Shown here one piece after another: positions 63,501-64,000 of a DNA stretch of 64,000 bases (position 1 is the stretch's first letter; every line of letters starts with the position of its first letter). The stretch spans positions 24,407,774 to 24,471,773 of the forward strand of contig CM060850.1 of assembly GCA_030737835.1 (NCBI GenBank), in the 5' to 3' direction. Source of the stretch: Acorus gramineus. Taxonomy: Eukaryota; Streptophyta; Magnoliopsida; Acorales; Acoraceae. The notes under the pieces are model-generated. The model was not told where the DNA came from, ran no database searches, and was given only the letters and a program-made list of their open reading frames with translations. The position numbers and the translations under genes are program-made.

Positions 63501-64000
63501 ATGAAAGAAAACTTTTATAGGTAGAATTTTAAAAAATGGTTGATTTGGGTATGGAAAATGATACATCCAGCTCCTATTGCATCCCCAATTACTGAGTTAC
63601 ATAAGTGATTTTTTTTTCGAGTTGAAAAATGAAAAAAAAATCGTGTCATACACTATGATAGAAGCTATATATACTACGCTATCAGAGTATATTGGGCTAT
63701 AAATTATGAGGATGCGTATATCAGTGCTCTTTGGGTATTTCTAATACTTAGATGATTTTTTTGGGTATCTTCCCTTTCCGAAATGTACTTAGAATTGTTT
63801 ATTTATTATGATTGTATTATGGGAAAGATCCAAATAACCCTATGCTCGAAATTCATATAACCTCCTACAAACACTTATGTATATTCAAATAACTCTATCA
63901 GTGAAACTTCCATTGACAAATGAAAAATATTATGAAAATAATCCATACACTCGCTGAAAACACAATATACTAAGAACCTCATATAATGTGTTAAAAATGT
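60549..64000. other. Intergenic AT-rich DNA, no supported gene
   Basis: No conserved coding sequence is seen. A possible decayed element spans about 61305-61535 (GGGGTGTGTTTGAAAAC ... AACAGGGCCTAA). The end of the window is very AT-rich. The frames at 61816-62091 and 62480-62674 are low complexity. Confidence 0.5.

Overview
This is a window of nuclear DNA from a flowering plant. It is AT-rich, its genes have GT-AG introns, and it is full of small DNA transposons, SINEs and microsatellites. The presence of an EG16-type GH16 glucanase and the intron-rich layout fit an angiosperm outside the Brassicaceae and grasses, but I cannot name the species. I rebuilt the multi-exon genes by hand from splice sites, reading-frame phase and remembered family sequences. 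There are six genes I can defend.

Layout. (1) 3123-4046 (+): last three exons of 15-cis-zeta-carotene isomerase (Z-ISO). Its 5' exons are not visible, and the intron in front of it carries a 1.08-kb hAT element. (2) 4248-5684 (-): a two-exon GH18 class V chitinase-like gene, tail-to-tail with Z-ISO, whose catalytic signature reads D-L-E-W-Q instead of D-x-D-x-E. (3) 14951-15559 (+): a single-exon DREB-type AP2/ERF factor like ERF025-027. (4) 23518-43875 (-): a complete 16-exon, 20.4-kb SMU1 splicing-factor gene whose rebuilt protein is 513 aa. (5) 51970-52638 (-): a single-exon EG16 endoglucanase. (6) 56006-57857 (-): a ten-exon CRR1 gene, a DapB-like chloroplast NDH assembly factor, 297 aa.

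The rest is intergenic or intronic. I could place hAT elements with 8-bp target duplications (perfect or near-perfect) at 1.9, 10.2, 39.4, 44.1, 48.1, 55.1 and 58.1 kb, a PIF/Harbinger-like MITE at 42.4 kb, a fold-back MITE family (9.1 and 48.6 kb), other inverted-repeat MITEs (12.0, 35.7, 32.2 and 41.5 kb), two copies of one SINE family (32.5 and 50.7 kb), a separate short tRNA-like SINE (60.4 kb), and a probable LTR remnant at about 20 kb. hAT elements lie within roughly 200 bp of SMU1 and on both sides of CRR1.

The genes are not a functional cluster. They cover carotenoid synthesis (Z-ISO), NDH assembly in the chloroplast (CRR1), pre-mRNA splicing (SMU1), wall glucan or chitin-type carbohydrate recognition (GH16, GH18) and transcription (ERF). 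I did not find a convincing undescribed biological system. The most interesting items are the catalytically altered GH18 protein with a C-terminal tail exon, a SINE nested in a MITE with a matching empty site elsewhere in the window, and the hAT elements close to gene ends.
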